Source: an uncultured Desulfovibrio sp.
GTDB taxonomy: Bacteria > Desulfobacterota > Desulfovibrionia > Desulfovibrionales > Desulfovibrionaceae
Direction of reading: 5' to 3'
Assembly (NCBI GenBank): GCA_913060505.1
Contig: CAJXRQ010000003.1
Span: 1-64,000 of the forward strand
Length of the DNA stretch: 64,000 bases
Below the pieces are notes generated by a model that was not told the DNA's origin, did no database searches, and was given only the letters and a program-made list of their open reading frames with translations. The position numbers and the translations under genes are program-made. Below, in pieces: positions 36,775-45,878 of the stretch; within the stretch, counting starts at the first letter, position 1, and each line of letters opens with the position of its first letter.

Positions 36775-37746
36775 CTAAATGGTTATCTTGATCATGCGGC
36801 GGATAACCACGATGCCCAAGGTCATGGAAACCACAGCCCCCAAGGCCATGGCCCGGCCCAGCTCTTCCTTGTAGAGCAGGCTCATGTATTCGGGGTTGAT
36901 GACATACAGGGCCGCGGCCACCACAAACGGCAGTGCCGTGAGGATCATGGCAGACATACGGCCCTCGGCCGAAAGCACCCGTACCTGTCCGAACAGTTCA
37001 AAGCGTTCGCGCACCAGCCGAGCAATGTTGGAAATGATTTCGGCAAGATTGCCGCCGGTTTCCCGCTGGATGTTCACGGAAACCACGAAGAACTTGAGGT
37101 CCGGGCAATCCACGCGATTGAGCAGGTCGGTCAGGGCCTGGTCCGCGTCCTTGCCGTAGTTGATTTCTTCAAGGGTCTGGCGAAATTCCGTACCGATGGG
37201 ATCGTCAAATTCATCGGCCACCATGCGCATGGCCCCGTTGAAGGTATGCCCGGCCTTGAGTGCGCGGGTCATGAGATCCAGAGCCTCGGGCAGTTGTCTG
37301 GTGAACCGCTCCATGCGCTTGGACTTCTTGCGCTTGAGCAACAGCACGGGCAGGGAGCCGAATACGTATGCCACGACGGCGGAACCCAGCGGATTGCCCG
37401 TGGCCAGAGCCGCCACATACAACCCGGAAAGGCCGCACAGGGCCGAAGCCAGCATGTATGTACCGGGAGTGCCCTTGGCGTCGGACTGACGGATAAGCAA
37501 CCGAAGCTTTTCGGCCAGCTTCATGTTCTCCAGCATGCGGTTGAACCATGGCACGTCGCTCATGGACGAAGAACGCAGGACCAGATCAACGGAATCGTCG
37601 TCCGCGTTTTCCAATCCAAGAGTACGCAGTCGTTCACGCACCTTGCTGTCGGCCTTGTCCTGCCTGGAGCGGCCAAGGGCCATGATCCCGGAAACGAACA
37701 AGAACAGGACCGCGGCAATAACGATTATGATCAGAATACTCTGCAT
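36775..37746 (-). CDS. tadB: Flp pilus inner-membrane platform protein TadB
   Basis: A 323-residue GspF-type protein: N-terminal helix, a pair near 110-140, LPEALDLMTRALKAGHTFNG, NIQRETGGNLAEIISNIARL, then two C-terminal helices. The family motif and the place between tadA and tadC identify it as TadB. The gap to tadA is 5 bp. Confidence 0.92.
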   Translation of the reverse strand: MQSILIIIVIAAVLFLFVSGIMALGRSRQDKADSKVRERLRTLGLENADDDSVDLVLRSSSMSDVPWFNRMLENMKLAEKLRLLIRQSDAKGTPGTYMLASALCGLSGLYVAALATGNPLGSAVVAYVFGSLPVLLLKRKKSKRMERFTRQLPEALDLMTRALKAGHTFNGAMRMVADEFDDPIGTEFRQTLEEINYGKDADQALTDLLNRVDCPDLKFFVVSVNIQRETGGNLAEIISNIARLVRERFELFGQVRVLSAEGRMSAMILTALPFVVAAALYVINPEYMSLLYKEELGRAMALGAVVSMTLGIVVIRRMIKITI

Positions 37747-37751
37747 GGCGA

Positions 37752-39122
37752 TTACCCCAACTTCCGGGCTTCAAAAATATCCGGCGGGAACGGCGTTCCC
37801 ATGCGGTTGAGTTTTTCGCTGAACTTCGGACGAATGCCCCTGCCAGTGAAATGCCCTTCCACCATGCCCTTGGAGTCCACCCCGGTCTGCTCAAAGGCGA
37901 AAATTTCCTGCATGGTGATGATGTCGCCTTCCATGCCCGTGACTTCCTGCACGCTGATAACCTTGCGTGTGCCGTCCACCAGTCGGGTGGCCTGAATGAT
38001 CACGTCCACGGCCGATGAAATGTAACGTTTGAGGGAAACATCGGAGATGTTCAGCCCGGCCATGGAAACCATGGTCTCCAGACGCATGAGGCAATCCCGC
38101 GGGGAGTTTGCGTGGATGGTGGTCAGGGAACCGTCATGACCGGTGTTCATGGCCTGCAACATGTCCAGCGCCTCGGCGGAACGAACCTCACCCACGATGA
38201 TGCGGTCCGGCCGCATGCGCAGGCAGTTCTTGACCAGTTCGCGCTGGGAAATTTCGCCCTTGCCTTCGATGTTTGCGGGTCGGGTTTCGAGCCGTACCAC
38301 ATGTTCCTGCTTCATTTGCAATTCCGCCGCGTCCTCGATGGTCACGATACGCTCGTCCTCGGGAATATAACGCGAAAGGCAGTTCAGCAGCGTAGTCTTA
38401 CCCGAACCGGTTCCGCCGGAAATGATCACGTTCAGGCGGCATTTGACGATGCCGTCGAAAACCATGGCCATTTCCTCGGTAAACGCGCCGAACCCGATAA
38501 GATGCCGGACTTCAAGGGGATCCTTGGAAAATTTGCGTATGGAAAGAGAAGGGCCGTCCAGTGCCAACGGGGGAATGATGGCGTTTACGCGGGAACCGTC
38601 CAGCAGGCGGGCGTCCACCATGGGCTGGGATTCATCGATGCGCCGCCCCACCCGGGAAACGATGCGGTCGATGATCTTTCGCAAATGATCGTCGTCCCGG
38701 AAACGGGCCTTGGTCAGTTGCAACCTGCCCTTGCGCTCCACGAAAATCTGCTTGTAGCCGTTGACCAGAATGTCATTGACCGTGTCGTCCTTGACGAACG
38801 GCTCCAACGGGCCAAGACCGATGACCTCGTCCTGAATCTCCGAAAGCATGCGCTTGCGCTCGGCCATGTTCAAAGGAGCACTCTGGAATTCCTCCCAAAG
38901 CAGGCCTTCGGTGGCGCGTGATATTTCGGACCGTGTTTCCTCTTCCGAGAGCCGGTCCAGCACGGTCAGGTCCAGCATGTCGATCAGCCGGGCATGAATA
39001 CGGGTCTTGATGTCGAAATAATGCTCGCTGTTTTCCTCGCGCAGCACTTCAGCTTCACGTGCGGGGCGAGCCTGCGCTCTGGCCTTGGCCTGATTACGGT
39101 TCAACCGTTCTGCAAGATTCAT
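37752..39122 (-). CDS. tadA: Flp pilus assembly ATPase TadA/CpaF
   Basis: A 456-residue secretion ATPase: N-terminal helical domain (1-150), Walker [15 protein letters not shown] (near residue 235), Walker B and His box in [19 protein letters not shown] and [18 protein letters not shown]. All motifs are intact. It forms a hexamer that powers assembly of Flp pilin into the fibre. ATGA overlap with the tadZ stop shows translational coupling. Confidence 0.95.
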   Translation of the reverse strand: MNLAERLNRNQAKARAQARPAREAEVLREENSEHYFDIKTRIHARLIDMLDLTVLDRLSEEETRSEISRATEGLLWEEFQSAPLNMAERKRMLSEIQDEVIGLGPLEPFVKDDTVNDILVNGYKQIFVERKGRLQLTKARFRDDDHLRKIIDRIVSRVGRRIDESQPMVDARLLDGSRVNAIIPPLALDGPSLSIRKFSKDPLEVRHLIGFGAFTEEMAMVFDGIVKCRLNVIISGGTGSGKTTLLNCLSRYIPEDERIVTIEDAAELQMKQEHVVRLETRPANIEGKGEISQRELVKNCLRMRPDRIIVGEVRSAEALDMLQAMNTGHDGSLTTIHANSPRDCLMRLETMVSMAGLNISDVSLKRYISSAVDVIIQATRLVDGTRKVISVQEVTGMEGDIITMQEIFAFEQTGVDSKGMVEGHFTGRGIRPKFSEKLNRMGTPFPPDIFEARKLG

Positions 39123-40330
39123 GATCCGGCCCTCACGGTTTCGACGTTAGCGGCAGACTTCTTTCCCGCTTCCCTACCGCGCCCCAAGACCCGTCCCACA
39201 AGCGCTTTCAGGGAAAAACCCTTTGCAGGCGAATCGGGATCCTCGGGCAGCAACTGGGCGGCAATGCGTTCCAGCATCCGCGACGCTGCGGATTTCGGAT
39301 AGCTTTCCACCATGGGCACGCCCTGATTCAGGGCTGAAAGCGCATGTACATAATCATGCGGAACAGCCCATGCCACCCGCATATCCAAAACGGTTTCGGC
39401 TTCGCCCACGTCCACGCCGGAATCCGGGATATGCCGATTGACCACCAGACGGACACGGCGTTGCGCATCCGGGTCCCATGAACGAAAAGTCTTGAGCGTA
39501 CGGGCCGTGCGGGAAAGGGCGGGCATACCCAGTTCCGTTACCAGCAATAACGAGTCGGCAAGCTCGACTTCCTTGGGAAGCTCGTCCGCTTCCGAAGCGG
39601 CGGCATCCACGATCACCAGAGAATAGGCCTGACGCAAATGTTCCAGAATCATGTAAAGTTCATGATCATCAGGCAGGGTTTTACCGTCGGGAGCAGGCAG
39701 TACATGCAGGCCGGAGTCGTGTTCCGCCATGACACTGCGCAGGTAGGTGGCGTCCAGACGGGAAATATCCCCGACCAGATCACCCCAGGTATATTCGTGC
39801 TTCAGGTCCAAAAAAAGCGGAATGTCGCCGGAAGGCTGGCGCAAATCCAACAGGGCAACGCTTCCCGGTGCGGCACGATTGGCAGCCACAGCCAGATTCA
39901 CGGCCACGGTGGTCACGCCCATACCGGCCTTGCTGCCCAATACGGTGACAATGCGACCGCGCGAGCTGTCCGACTCCAGATTTGTCCGCATGGCCGTCCG
40001 CATGATCGCCGCCCGAAAATCTTCCGGGGAAACCGGGTAACGCAGGAATTCACGAATGCCGTGACGCATGGCGCGGATGAGCAGGTCTGGATCCGGTTCG
40101 GCCCCGGCCAGATAAACGTCCTCGGCCTGCCCGGATTCAAGGGCTTGCAGGATGTGCGGCAGATCCTCGTTCACGCTGGGGCCGGGCTCGTAAATCAGCA
40201 CGCCCATGGACTCGGCGTCCTCACTCTGCAGACGAACCGTGGGCATGGCTTCGACAATGCGCTGCACACGCTTCTGCTGCCTCGGGTCCGCGAGGGCCAG
40301 TGTTACGGGAATGATGCGGCTGTCCATCAC
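39119..40330 (-). CDS. tadZ: TadZ/CpaE-type atypical MinD-family ATPase
   Basis: A 403-residue protein: an atypical receiver-like N-terminus (about 8-125) and a ParA/MinD-type C-terminus. The P-loop reads [16 protein letters not shown]: the signature lysine is kept but the second lysine of GK(T/S) is replaced by Val, a known weakness of TadZ/CpaE. TadZ marks the cell pole and directs pilus assembly there. It follows the 51-residue gene by 7 bp. Confidence 0.9.
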   Translation of the reverse strand: MMDSRIIPVTLALADPRQQKRVQRIVEAMPTVRLQSEDAESMGVLIYEPGPSVNEDLPHILQALESGQAEDVYLAGAEPDPDLLIRAMRHGIREFLRYPVSPEDFRAAIMRTAMRTNLESDSSRGRIVTVLGSKAGMGVTTVAVNLAVAANRAAPGSVALLDLRQPSGDIPLFLDLKHEYTWGDLVGDISRLDATYLRSVMAEHDSGLHVLPAPDGKTLPDDHELYMILEHLRQAYSLVIVDAAASEADELPKEVELADSLLLVTELGMPALSRTARTLKTFRSWDPDAQRRVRLVVNRHIPDSGVDVGEAETVLDMRVAWAVPHDYVHALSALNQGVPMVESYPKSAASRMLERIAAQLLPEDPDSPAKGFSLKALVGRVLGRGREAGKKSAANVETVRAGS

Positions 40331-40337
40331 AAGCCTC

Positions 40338-40493
40338 CTACCGTTTCGTTCCCATCTCGACCCGGGGGCGGGCCGTTCCGGAATCCGAATTGAAACTGTC
40401 GAAAAAAAGCACGTCGGCCATGAGCACGGCGGTCATGAGCAGCAAAAGCAACAGCTCCCGCCAGCAGTTCATACGAGGTTCGAAGAAACGCAT
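40338..40493 (-). CDS. 51-residue single-pass membrane protein in tad operon
   Basis: A short gene in the operon: ATG at 40493 (overlapping the TGA of the lipoprotein gene, TGATG), stop TAG at 40338. Product MRFFEPRMNCWRELLLLLLM continues into one hydrophobic helix and a polar tail FDSFNSDSGTARP. It has the GGGGGGCAAG site and lies in the tight operon line between a lipoprotein and tadZ. No family recognised. It may be a small pilus assembly subunit. Confidence 0.6.
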   Translation of the reverse strand: MRFFEPRMNCWRELLLLLLMTAVLMADVLFFDSFNSDSGTARPRVEMGTKR

Positions 40494-40780
40494 CACTTGC
40501 CCCCCAGAATGATGTCCACCACCGAGGTGTCCTTGCGCTTTGCATCGGGCTTGGGGCCTTTCTGGTATTTCTCCACCACGGCCTGCGTGTATTTGCCGTC
40601 CGCACCGCGAACCGGCTCCGTCCCGGCAGGAAGCGGATTGAGAATCTGGTTCTGCACGGCCATGCGCACGGAGGAACCGAAAGCCGGCGTACTCTCTTCA
40701 TGATCAACCTGAGCAATGGAGCAACCGGATGCCGCCAGAAAAATCGCCAATATGGTCAATGTCGTCAGCTTGCCGTTCAT
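40493..40780 (-). CDS. Small tad-operon lipoprotein
   Basis: A 95-residue lipoprotein (LTILAIFLAASGC, Cys at about 20) with a short polar rest ending SVVDIILGGK. The start at 40780 has AAGGAGGACGCA upstream. Its place right after the secretin gene suggests a secretin helper such as RcpB/TadD-type proteins, but sequence gives no clear family. Confidence 0.7.
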   Translation of the reverse strand: MNGKLTTLTILAIFLAASGCSIAQVDHEESTPAFGSSVRMAVQNQILNPLPAGTEPVRGADGKYTQAVVEKYQKGPKPDAKRKDTSVVDIILGGK

Positions 40781-40790
40781 TGCGTCCTCC

Positions 40791-42221
40791 TTATTTGGGC
40801 CATGCATGGCCTACGTCGCCGTCAAACCCTGATTCGGGCCGGACAACGCTGTTGGGAGCCACCTTTTCCCGAGGCGGAAACATGCGCGTATCAGCACTGC
40901 CGCCCGAGTCCTTTCCTTCCAGCAATCCCAGCAGATAGAATTCGTAGTCGTCAGGTTTGTGGAAACCGTCCGTGGGCAGGGACTGCCTGTCCGTATCCAG
41001 AGGCTTGACCAGATGCGCGGTGACGATGATCACCAATTCGGTTTTGTCTTCCTGATAATCCGAGCTGCGGAACAGGGTTCCCAGAATCGGGACATCGCCC
41101 AACACCGGGAAGCGATGGTTGTTTTCCTTGAGGGATTCGCTGATCAGCCCGGCAATGGCGAAACTCTGCCCATCGGCCAGTTCCACTACGGTGGTGGCCC
41201 GGCGCGTTGAAATGGCCGGAATTTCGTAACCTTCAAAGCGCAGGGCGCGGGAATAGTCCAGATCCGAGACTTCAGGGGCTACCTGCAAGTTGATGGCCCC
41301 GGCACTCATGACCGTGGGCGTAAACTTGAGCCCTACGCCAAAAGGCTTGTATTCGATGGCCACGGTACCGAAAGACTGTGGAATGGGAATGGGGACTTCG
41401 CCACCCGCGAGGAAGTTTGCGGTTTCGCCACTGACGCAGATCAGGTTGGGCTCGGCCAAAACCCGGGCCAATCCGTGAGCTTTGAGTGCGTCCAGAAAGG
41501 CATTCATGCCCATGTTGCCGGAACCGTTGTAGCGCATCACGCTGTTGATGCGGTCCGTAAGCTGAATGAGCGTTCCATCCGAGTTGAAGCTGGTCAGGTT
41601 GTTCAGGAAGGAATAGAACAGGAAGTCATCCGCCCAGGCTTCGAAGTTTACGCCCATGCGTTGCAGGGCTGTGCGGGTCATCTCGGCCACGCGCACTTCC
41701 AGCATGACCTGCTGCACACCGTCCATGCGCATGAGGTTGACCACCTTGCCCGGAGCGACAGTCTCGGCCAGACTCAGGGCCGCGGTCAGGCTGGCCGCGT
41801 CGGTCACTGTCCCGGCCAGCGTAATATTCTCGGCATTGGCCATGACCTTGATGCGATCCTCGGAAGGCATCAACTCGTGCAGCATACGCTTGAGTCCGGT
41901 CACGTCCGGAATAACCTGCACGTCATATACGTCCATGACGCCGGGGCCGTCCCACAAGGTCAGTGAAGTGGTGCCGAATTCCTTTCCGGTCAGATATATC
42001 TGTTTGGGCGAGAGCAGCAAAAGCCCTGCGGTTTCCGGATCGGCTATGGAGACTCGGGTCACGGGCTTGTCCGTTCCGAGCACCACCGACTTTCCGGCCA
42101 CGACGCGTACGACCTTGGCAGCATCCGAGTCCACGCGCTGTTCGGCCATGACGGCCGTGTTCGCCGCCAGCAGTACGGCCAGAGCCGCGAGCCATATTCG
42201 TATTGCCATTGAACTTCTCAT
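40791..42221 (-). CDS. cpaC: Flp pilus secretin RcpA/CpaC
   Basis: A 476-residue outer-membrane secretin: signal peptide (LAALAVLLAANTAVMA), N-terminal BON-like/secretin-N region with LLLLSPKQIYLTGKEFGTTS, then the secretin core with VQQVMLEVRVAEM, VLAEPNLICVSGETANFLAG and the late VPILGTLFRSSDYQEDKTEL. It multimerises to form the pore for the Flp fibre. RBS GGGGGAGCTGATC. Confidence 0.95.
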   Translation of the reverse strand: MRSSMAIRIWLAALAVLLAANTAVMAEQRVDSDAAKVVRVVAGKSVVLGTDKPVTRVSIADPETAGLLLLSPKQIYLTGKEFGTTSLTLWDGPGVMDVYDVQVIPDVTGLKRMLHELMPSEDRIKVMANAENITLAGTVTDAASLTAALSLAETVAPGKVVNLMRMDGVQQVMLEVRVAEMTRTALQRMGVNFEAWADDFLFYSFLNNLTSFNSDGTLIQLTDRINSVMRYNGSGNMGMNAFLDALKAHGLARVLAEPNLICVSGETANFLAGGEVPIPIPQSFGTVAIEYKPFGVGLKFTPTVMSAGAINLQVAPEVSDLDYSRALRFEGYEIPAISTRRATTVVELADGQSFAIAGLISESLKENNHRFPVLGDVPILGTLFRSSDYQEDKTELVIIVTAHLVKPLDTDRQSLPTDGFHKPDDYEFYLLGLLEGKDSGGSADTRMFPPREKVAPNSVVRPESGFDGDVGHAWPK

Positions 42222-42234
42222 GATCAGCTCCCCC

Positions 42235-43044
42235 CTAGAACTTGACCTTGGTGGTATCCGCGCCGGTGATTACCTGTACGCTGACTTCCTTTTTGCCCCG
42301 GACACGCTTTTTGGGTTTGGGCTTGGGTCGAAACGCCGACAATGTTGATTTGGGAGTTTCCCCGTGCGTTAGCACCGTGGCGTTGTCAGTCATGTTGCGC
42401 AGGGCGAAGTGCAGGGTTCCGCGAGTCGCGGCCAAAGCGAGCCGCTCGCTCTCCTGCGGGGTCAGTTCCAGCGTGTATACGTCCACCGAGGCGGTCACGC
42501 CCTGTTCGGTCGGCGAATCCAGTTGGGTTCCGGTGGCCAGCACCTTGACCCATTCCAGCACGACCTTGGTCACCGGCTTTTCCGAACGGCCTTCGGTCAG
42601 CGAGACCAGCACGTCCACGCGGTCGCCGGGATGCACGAAACCGGAAAGGCCCATGACCATGTTGCCTTTGACGGCCATGGCCCGCTTGCCGGGTGCGATC
42701 ATGGAACTGATGCCACCGATGGGCTTGTCGCCGACGAGCTTGGCCATGGTCACGGGTTCGTTCAGCCCAACGTCCACGGCAACGGTACGACCCAGAAGGT
42801 TCTTGAAATCCCCCACAGCTCCGGCCGGTTCGGCTTCCTGCGCGTATTGGCGAACCACAAGGGCCTCTTCCTGAATCATGCTGCCCTTTGTGATGGCGGT
42901 TTTGGCCACGACAACGGGCACGGTGGGAACGGCTGCCTGTTCCACGGTTCGACCGCTCATCCAACGGAAGATGAGCATGGCCGCCACCAGTGAAAGTACC
43001 AGGGCCAGGCCTATCTGAATGATTGCGCGCGAGGATCTGCTCAT
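42235..43044 (-). CDS. cpaB: Flp pilus assembly protein CpaB/RcpC
   Basis: A 269-residue periplasmic protein with one N-terminal anchor helix (IIQIGLALVLSLVAAMLIF) and a SAF/beta-clip domain (VPVVVAKTAITKGSMIQEEA, GKRAMAVKGNMVMGLSGFVH, PGDRVDVLVS) that defines CpaB/RcpC. It contacts the secretin and murein. A Lys/Arg-rich tail follows. Confidence 0.92.
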   Translation of the reverse strand: MSRSSRAIIQIGLALVLSLVAAMLIFRWMSGRTVEQAAVPTVPVVVAKTAITKGSMIQEEALVVRQYAQEAEPAGAVGDFKNLLGRTVAVDVGLNEPVTMAKLVGDKPIGGISSMIAPGKRAMAVKGNMVMGLSGFVHPGDRVDVLVSLTEGRSEKPVTKVVLEWVKVLATGTQLDSPTEQGVTASVDVYTLELTPQESERLALAATRGTLHFALRNMTDNATVLTHGETPKSTLSAFRPKPKPKKRVRGKKEVSVQVITGADTTKVKF

Positions 43045-43059
43045 GGGATTCTCCTTGCC

Positions 43060-43605
43060 CTAGGGGGCGTAAAACAGTCCGGTGCGATGAAAAGCCAGCC
43101 CCATGGACACCACGGTCCCTACTGCGATGGCTACGCCGTAGCACAGCCGGGGCAGGGTCCGTTCGGTTTCCACGGGCACGTATTCGAACCGGTGGGAGGA
43201 CAGGAGAATGAGTACGGAAGCGCGGAAGTTTGCCAGCACGGCCTTGAGATGGTCCATATGTCTGAACAGGACCACCAGTGCATAAAGCCCACCGGCAAGA
43301 CAGGTGAAAAGGAATGCGGCAAACGCGGTATTCGCGCCCAACCAGGCGCCCACGCCAGCCATGAGTTTGACATCACCCGCACCCATCATGCCCAGCAGAA
43401 ACGGAATCAGCATCACGCCGAGTCCAAGGCCGAATCCTGCCGACGAAAAAAGCAGCCCGTCCCATCCACCCATCACTGTGTGGGTCACAAGGCCCAGGAG
43501 CATGAGCGGAAAGGTCAGCCAATTGGGAATACGCTGGCTGCGCAGATCGGTTATGACGGCGACGGCCAAAGCGGCCAGAAGCATGATAGCGGCGGCAATG
43601 TCCAT
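43060..43605 (-). CDS. cpaA: Prepilin peptidase CpaA/TadV
   Basis: A 181-residue multi-helix aspartyl protease. Catalytic aspartates lie in VITDLRSQRIPNWLTFPLM and in GMMGAGDVKLMAGVGAWLG (the GxGD motif). It lacks the methylase domain, as usual for TadV, and cuts the Flp leader. The start at 43605 has CGGGGGAGAACC upstream. Confidence 0.93.
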   Translation of the reverse strand: MDIAAAIMLLAALAVAVITDLRSQRIPNWLTFPLMLLGLVTHTVMGGWDGLLFSSAGFGLGLGVMLIPFLLGMMGAGDVKLMAGVGAWLGANTAFAAFLFTCLAGGLYALVVLFRHMDHLKAVLANFRASVLILLSSHRFEYVPVETERTLPRLCYGVAIAVGTVVSMGLAFHRTGLFYAP

Positions 43606-43634
43606 GGTTCTCCCCCGAATACCTGACAAGTGGT

Positions 43635-43704
43635 GTCGGTTCCGCCTCCCTCTGGAGACGGGGCCGGGGCGGCGGGCTTTCCCTCCCTCCGCCCCGGGAC
43701 CGAC
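43635..43704 (-). promoter_or_regulatory. GC-rich stem-loop between flp and cpaA
   Basis: CCGGGGCGG (43664-43672) pairs with CCGCCCCGG (43689-43697), enclosed by GTCGGT (43635-43640) and ACCGAC (43699-43704). Such a stem right after an abundant pilin gene can halt most transcripts or stabilise the flp 3' end, giving more pilin than assembly proteins. Confidence 0.6.
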
Positions 43705-43725
43705 CGAAACGTTTGGCCTCCGATG

Positions 43726-43896
43726 TTACGGAGCGACGGTCATCTTGGATGCGATGCCGTTGAAGGTGCCGGACACGTTGGTGCCGAGTGCGGTGACAGC
43801 GGTCACGATGGCGGCGGCGATCAGGGCGGCGATCAGGCCGTATTCCAGAGCGGTTGCGCCTTCTTCATTGCGGATAAGCTGCATCATTTTGGTCAT
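43726..43896 (-). CDS. flp: Flp/Fap-type pilin
   Basis: A 56-residue prepilin. The short leader is followed by the cleavage-site motif and helix: NEEGATALEYGLIAALIAAA, the standard Flp Glu/Tyr signature, then a small polar C-terminus. The ATG at 43896 follows GGAGTAAAGACC. First gene of the tad operon, with a perfect -24/-12 promoter about 100 bp upstream. Confidence 0.95.
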   Translation of the reverse strand: MTKMMQLIRNEEGATALEYGLIAALIAAAIVTAVTALGTNVSGTFNGIASKMTVAP

Positions 43897-43996
43897 GGTC
43901 TTTACTCCTTCGATAAAATCGGGTTGCACGATTTTTGGTTGCCTTGGGTCTCCCCTTCCTCAAGCCGGGCTCTTCAGCGAGCATGCCTCCCATTCA

Positions 43997-44011
43997 GCAA
44001 CCACCGTGCCA
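43997..44011 (-). promoter_or_regulatory. Sigma-54 promoter of flp
   Basis: On the minus strand TGGCACG-GTGG-TTGC, an exact match to the -24/-12 consensus TGGCACG-N4-TTGC. The start would be near 43985, about 90 bp before the flp ATG. Two 21-bp palindromes lie upstream at 44118 and 44200. Confidence 0.85.
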
Positions 44012-44117
44012 CTCGACGCAAACGCGCCAATATTTCAGGATAACATTTTGAATTGATGGAATAAAAAAAAGGACACGGCGAAAACGCCATGCGAGTTACG
44101 AACATTCCACACCGACA

Positions 44118-44138
44118 GAATCCACAAAAAATAGATTC
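44118..44138. promoter_or_regulatory. Candidate activator site UAS-1 for flp
   Basis: A 21-bp palindrome: GAATC at one end, GATTC at the other, with core ACAAAAAAT in the middle. Centre about 142 bp upstream of the predicted flp start. Same core as the sites at 44200 and 45668. Confidence 0.65.
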
Positions 44139-44169
44139 ATCAAAGCGGTAGAAAGGAGATAATTGAGAT

Positions 44170-44187
44170 GAAATAGTATTCTATTTC
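44170..44187. repeat. 18-bp palindrome GAAATAG-TATT-CTATTTC
   Basis: Seven-base perfect arms with a four-base centre between the two candidate activator sites upstream of flp. It may be a separate operator or the hairpin end of the activator transcript. Confidence 0.4.
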
Positions 44188-44199
44188 AAAGAGGTAGGC

Positions 44200-44220
44200 T
44201 GATCCACAAAAAATGGATCA
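44200..44220. promoter_or_regulatory. Candidate activator site UAS-2, overlapping the activator's stop codon
   Basis: TGATCCA, seven bases, TGGATCA: perfect seven-base arms around the poly-A core. It includes the stop codon of the sigma-54 activator gene. Centre about 224 bp upstream of the predicted flp start. Confidence 0.7.
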
Positions 44221-45612
44221 CCTGCGAACAAAGCTGGCAGGGTCGAATTCGTGCTTGCGTATCTTGTTCCAGAGATTTTTTGGGGAAATACCCAGCAGCG
44301 CTGCGGCCTCGGTTTGAACTCCGGCAGCGCGGGTCATGGCCTCGCCAATGAGCATGCGCTCATAGTCCTGCATGGCCTGCTTGAGGGTGGTACCGGGTTC
44401 CAACGCCACAGGTGCACCCGGAGTTTCCCCCTGCGGTACGGCACGGGAAAAGGCGAGATCCACCTCTGCCGGGGTTATATGGCTGCCCTTGCAAAAGATG
44501 GCGGCACGCTCCACGGCATTGGCCAATTGGCGCACGTTGCCCGGCCAGTCGTAAGCCATCATGATGCCCATGGCTTCCGGGGAAATGCCCGCGATGTCCG
44601 TTCCAAGCCGACGATTGGCGCGCACGATGAACTGTTCGGCCAGCAGCGGTAAGTCATCGATGCGCTCCCGCAGGGCAGGCAAGGCAATGGTCGCGATATG
44701 CAACCGATAATAGAGGTCGGAACGGAACTCGCCCTCGGCCACCCGTTTTTCCAATTCCTGATTGGTGGCGGCGATGATGCGCACGTCAAACGTAATGGGA
44801 GCCATACCGCCCAGCCTCTCCACCTGTTTCTGTTCCACGGCACGCAACAGTTTCGGCTGTAAATGCAAAGGCATGTCACCAATCTCATCCAACAGGATGG
44901 TGCCGCCGCGCGCCTGTTCGAACTTGCCTTTCTTGACGGCGTTGGCCCCGGTAAACGCACCTTTCTCGTGCCCGAACAACTCGCTTTCCAGCAGGCTCTC
45001 GGGAATGGCGGCGCAGTTGAGCTTGACGAACGGGCCGGAAGCCCGGTGACTCAAGGCATGGATGGTATCGGAAACCAACTCCTTGCCTGTCCCGGTCTCA
45101 CCCACGACCAGCACGTCCGTATCCAGTTCGGCCACACGCGCAATGCGCTCCTTCACTTGCTGCATGGGTTGGCTCTGGCCGATGATATTTTCCAACGGAC
45201 TATCCGTTCGCAAATTGCGTCGGAGCGTTTCAAGTTCCTGTTCCAACTTGCGTTTTTCCAACGCCCGACGGATGACGACATCCATTTCCGAAATGCTGAA
45301 CGGCTTGGTGAAATAATCGTAGGCCCCGCGTTTCATGGCTTCTACGCCCGATCCCTTGGAAGCGTATCCGGTCATGACGATGACATCCATACCCGGTGCG
45401 ACTTCGGCCAGATGCGGCAAGGCGTCCACGCCGGACATGCCCGGCAGCTTCACATCGTGCAGGGCAAGGGCAAAATCCCCGGCCCTGGCCTTTTCGATTC
45501 CCTCTTCGGCAGTGGAAGCGGTTTCCACCTCGTATCCCAACCCGGTCAGGGCATCCATCAAAAGCCCCTGAAACGGAGCGTCGTCATCCACCACAAGCAC
45601 ACGTATGGGCAT
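44218..45612 (-). CDS. Sigma-54 activating NtrC-family response regulator of the tad locus
   Basis: A 464-residue regulator: REC (1-120; DDD acidic site, phospho-Asp in LALHDVKLPGMSG, Lys in YFTKPF), AAA+ (about 140-380) with Walker A VGETGTGKELVSD, the sigma-54 contact loop ESELFGHEKGAFTGA, Walker B GGTILLDEIGDM, arginine finger region, and C-terminal Fis-type HTH (TEAAALLGISPKNLWNKIRK). Adjacent kinase absent. Between two tad operons that both have perfect sigma-54 promoters and palindromic sites, so it is the likely activator of both. Confidence 0.95.
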   Translation of the reverse strand: MPIRVLVVDDDAPFQGLLMDALTGLGYEVETASTAEEGIEKARAGDFALALHDVKLPGMSGVDALPHLAEVAPGMDVIVMTGYASKGSGVEAMKRGAYDYFTKPFSISEMDVVIRRALEKRKLEQELETLRRNLRTDSPLENIIGQSQPMQQVKERIARVAELDTDVLVVGETGTGKELVSDTIHALSHRASGPFVKLNCAAIPESLLESELFGHEKGAFTGANAVKKGKFEQARGGTILLDEIGDMPLHLQPKLLRAVEQKQVERLGGMAPITFDVRIIAATNQELEKRVAEGEFRSDLYYRLHIATIALPALRERIDDLPLLAEQFIVRANRRLGTDIAGISPEAMGIMMAYDWPGNVRQLANAVERAAIFCKGSHITPAEVDLAFSRAVPQGETPGAPVALEPGTTLKQAMQDYERMLIGEAMTRAAGVQTEAAALLGISPKNLWNKIRKHEFDPASFVRR

Positions 45613-45667
45613 TGATCCTCTCCCCGGAGTTTTTACTTTGGATTCACCCTACCCCAGGAACGGCCAT

Positions 45668-45688
45668 CGATCTACAAAAAATGGATCG
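45668..45688. promoter_or_regulatory. Candidate activator site UAS-3 for the TadE operon
   Basis: CGATC..ACAAAAAAT..GATCG: a 21-bp palindrome with a one-base break in the arms and the same core as the sites near flp. Centre about 154 bp upstream of the predicted TadE-operon start. Confidence 0.7.
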
Positions 45689-45805
45689 TTCGTGTCCACA
45701 ATACCTCTGCCACACGACAAAACAAATCAATCATACAGGAGAAAAGCCTTGGCAGCCGTTGCCTACAAAGGATTTCGGCACACAAAAGCAAAACGGCGGA
45801 CCTTT

Positions 45806-45820
45806 TGGCACGTCCGTTGC
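45806..45820 (+). promoter_or_regulatory. Sigma-54 promoter of the TadE operon
   Basis: TGGCACG-TCCG-TTGC followed by T, an exact consensus -24/-12 element. The start would be near 45832, about 47 bp before the TadE ATG. Confidence 0.87.
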
Positions 45821-45878
45821 TTTACCAAGAACATCTTTTAGAACAAACCCGCATCGGGTTTTCGGCAAGGAGAATGGC

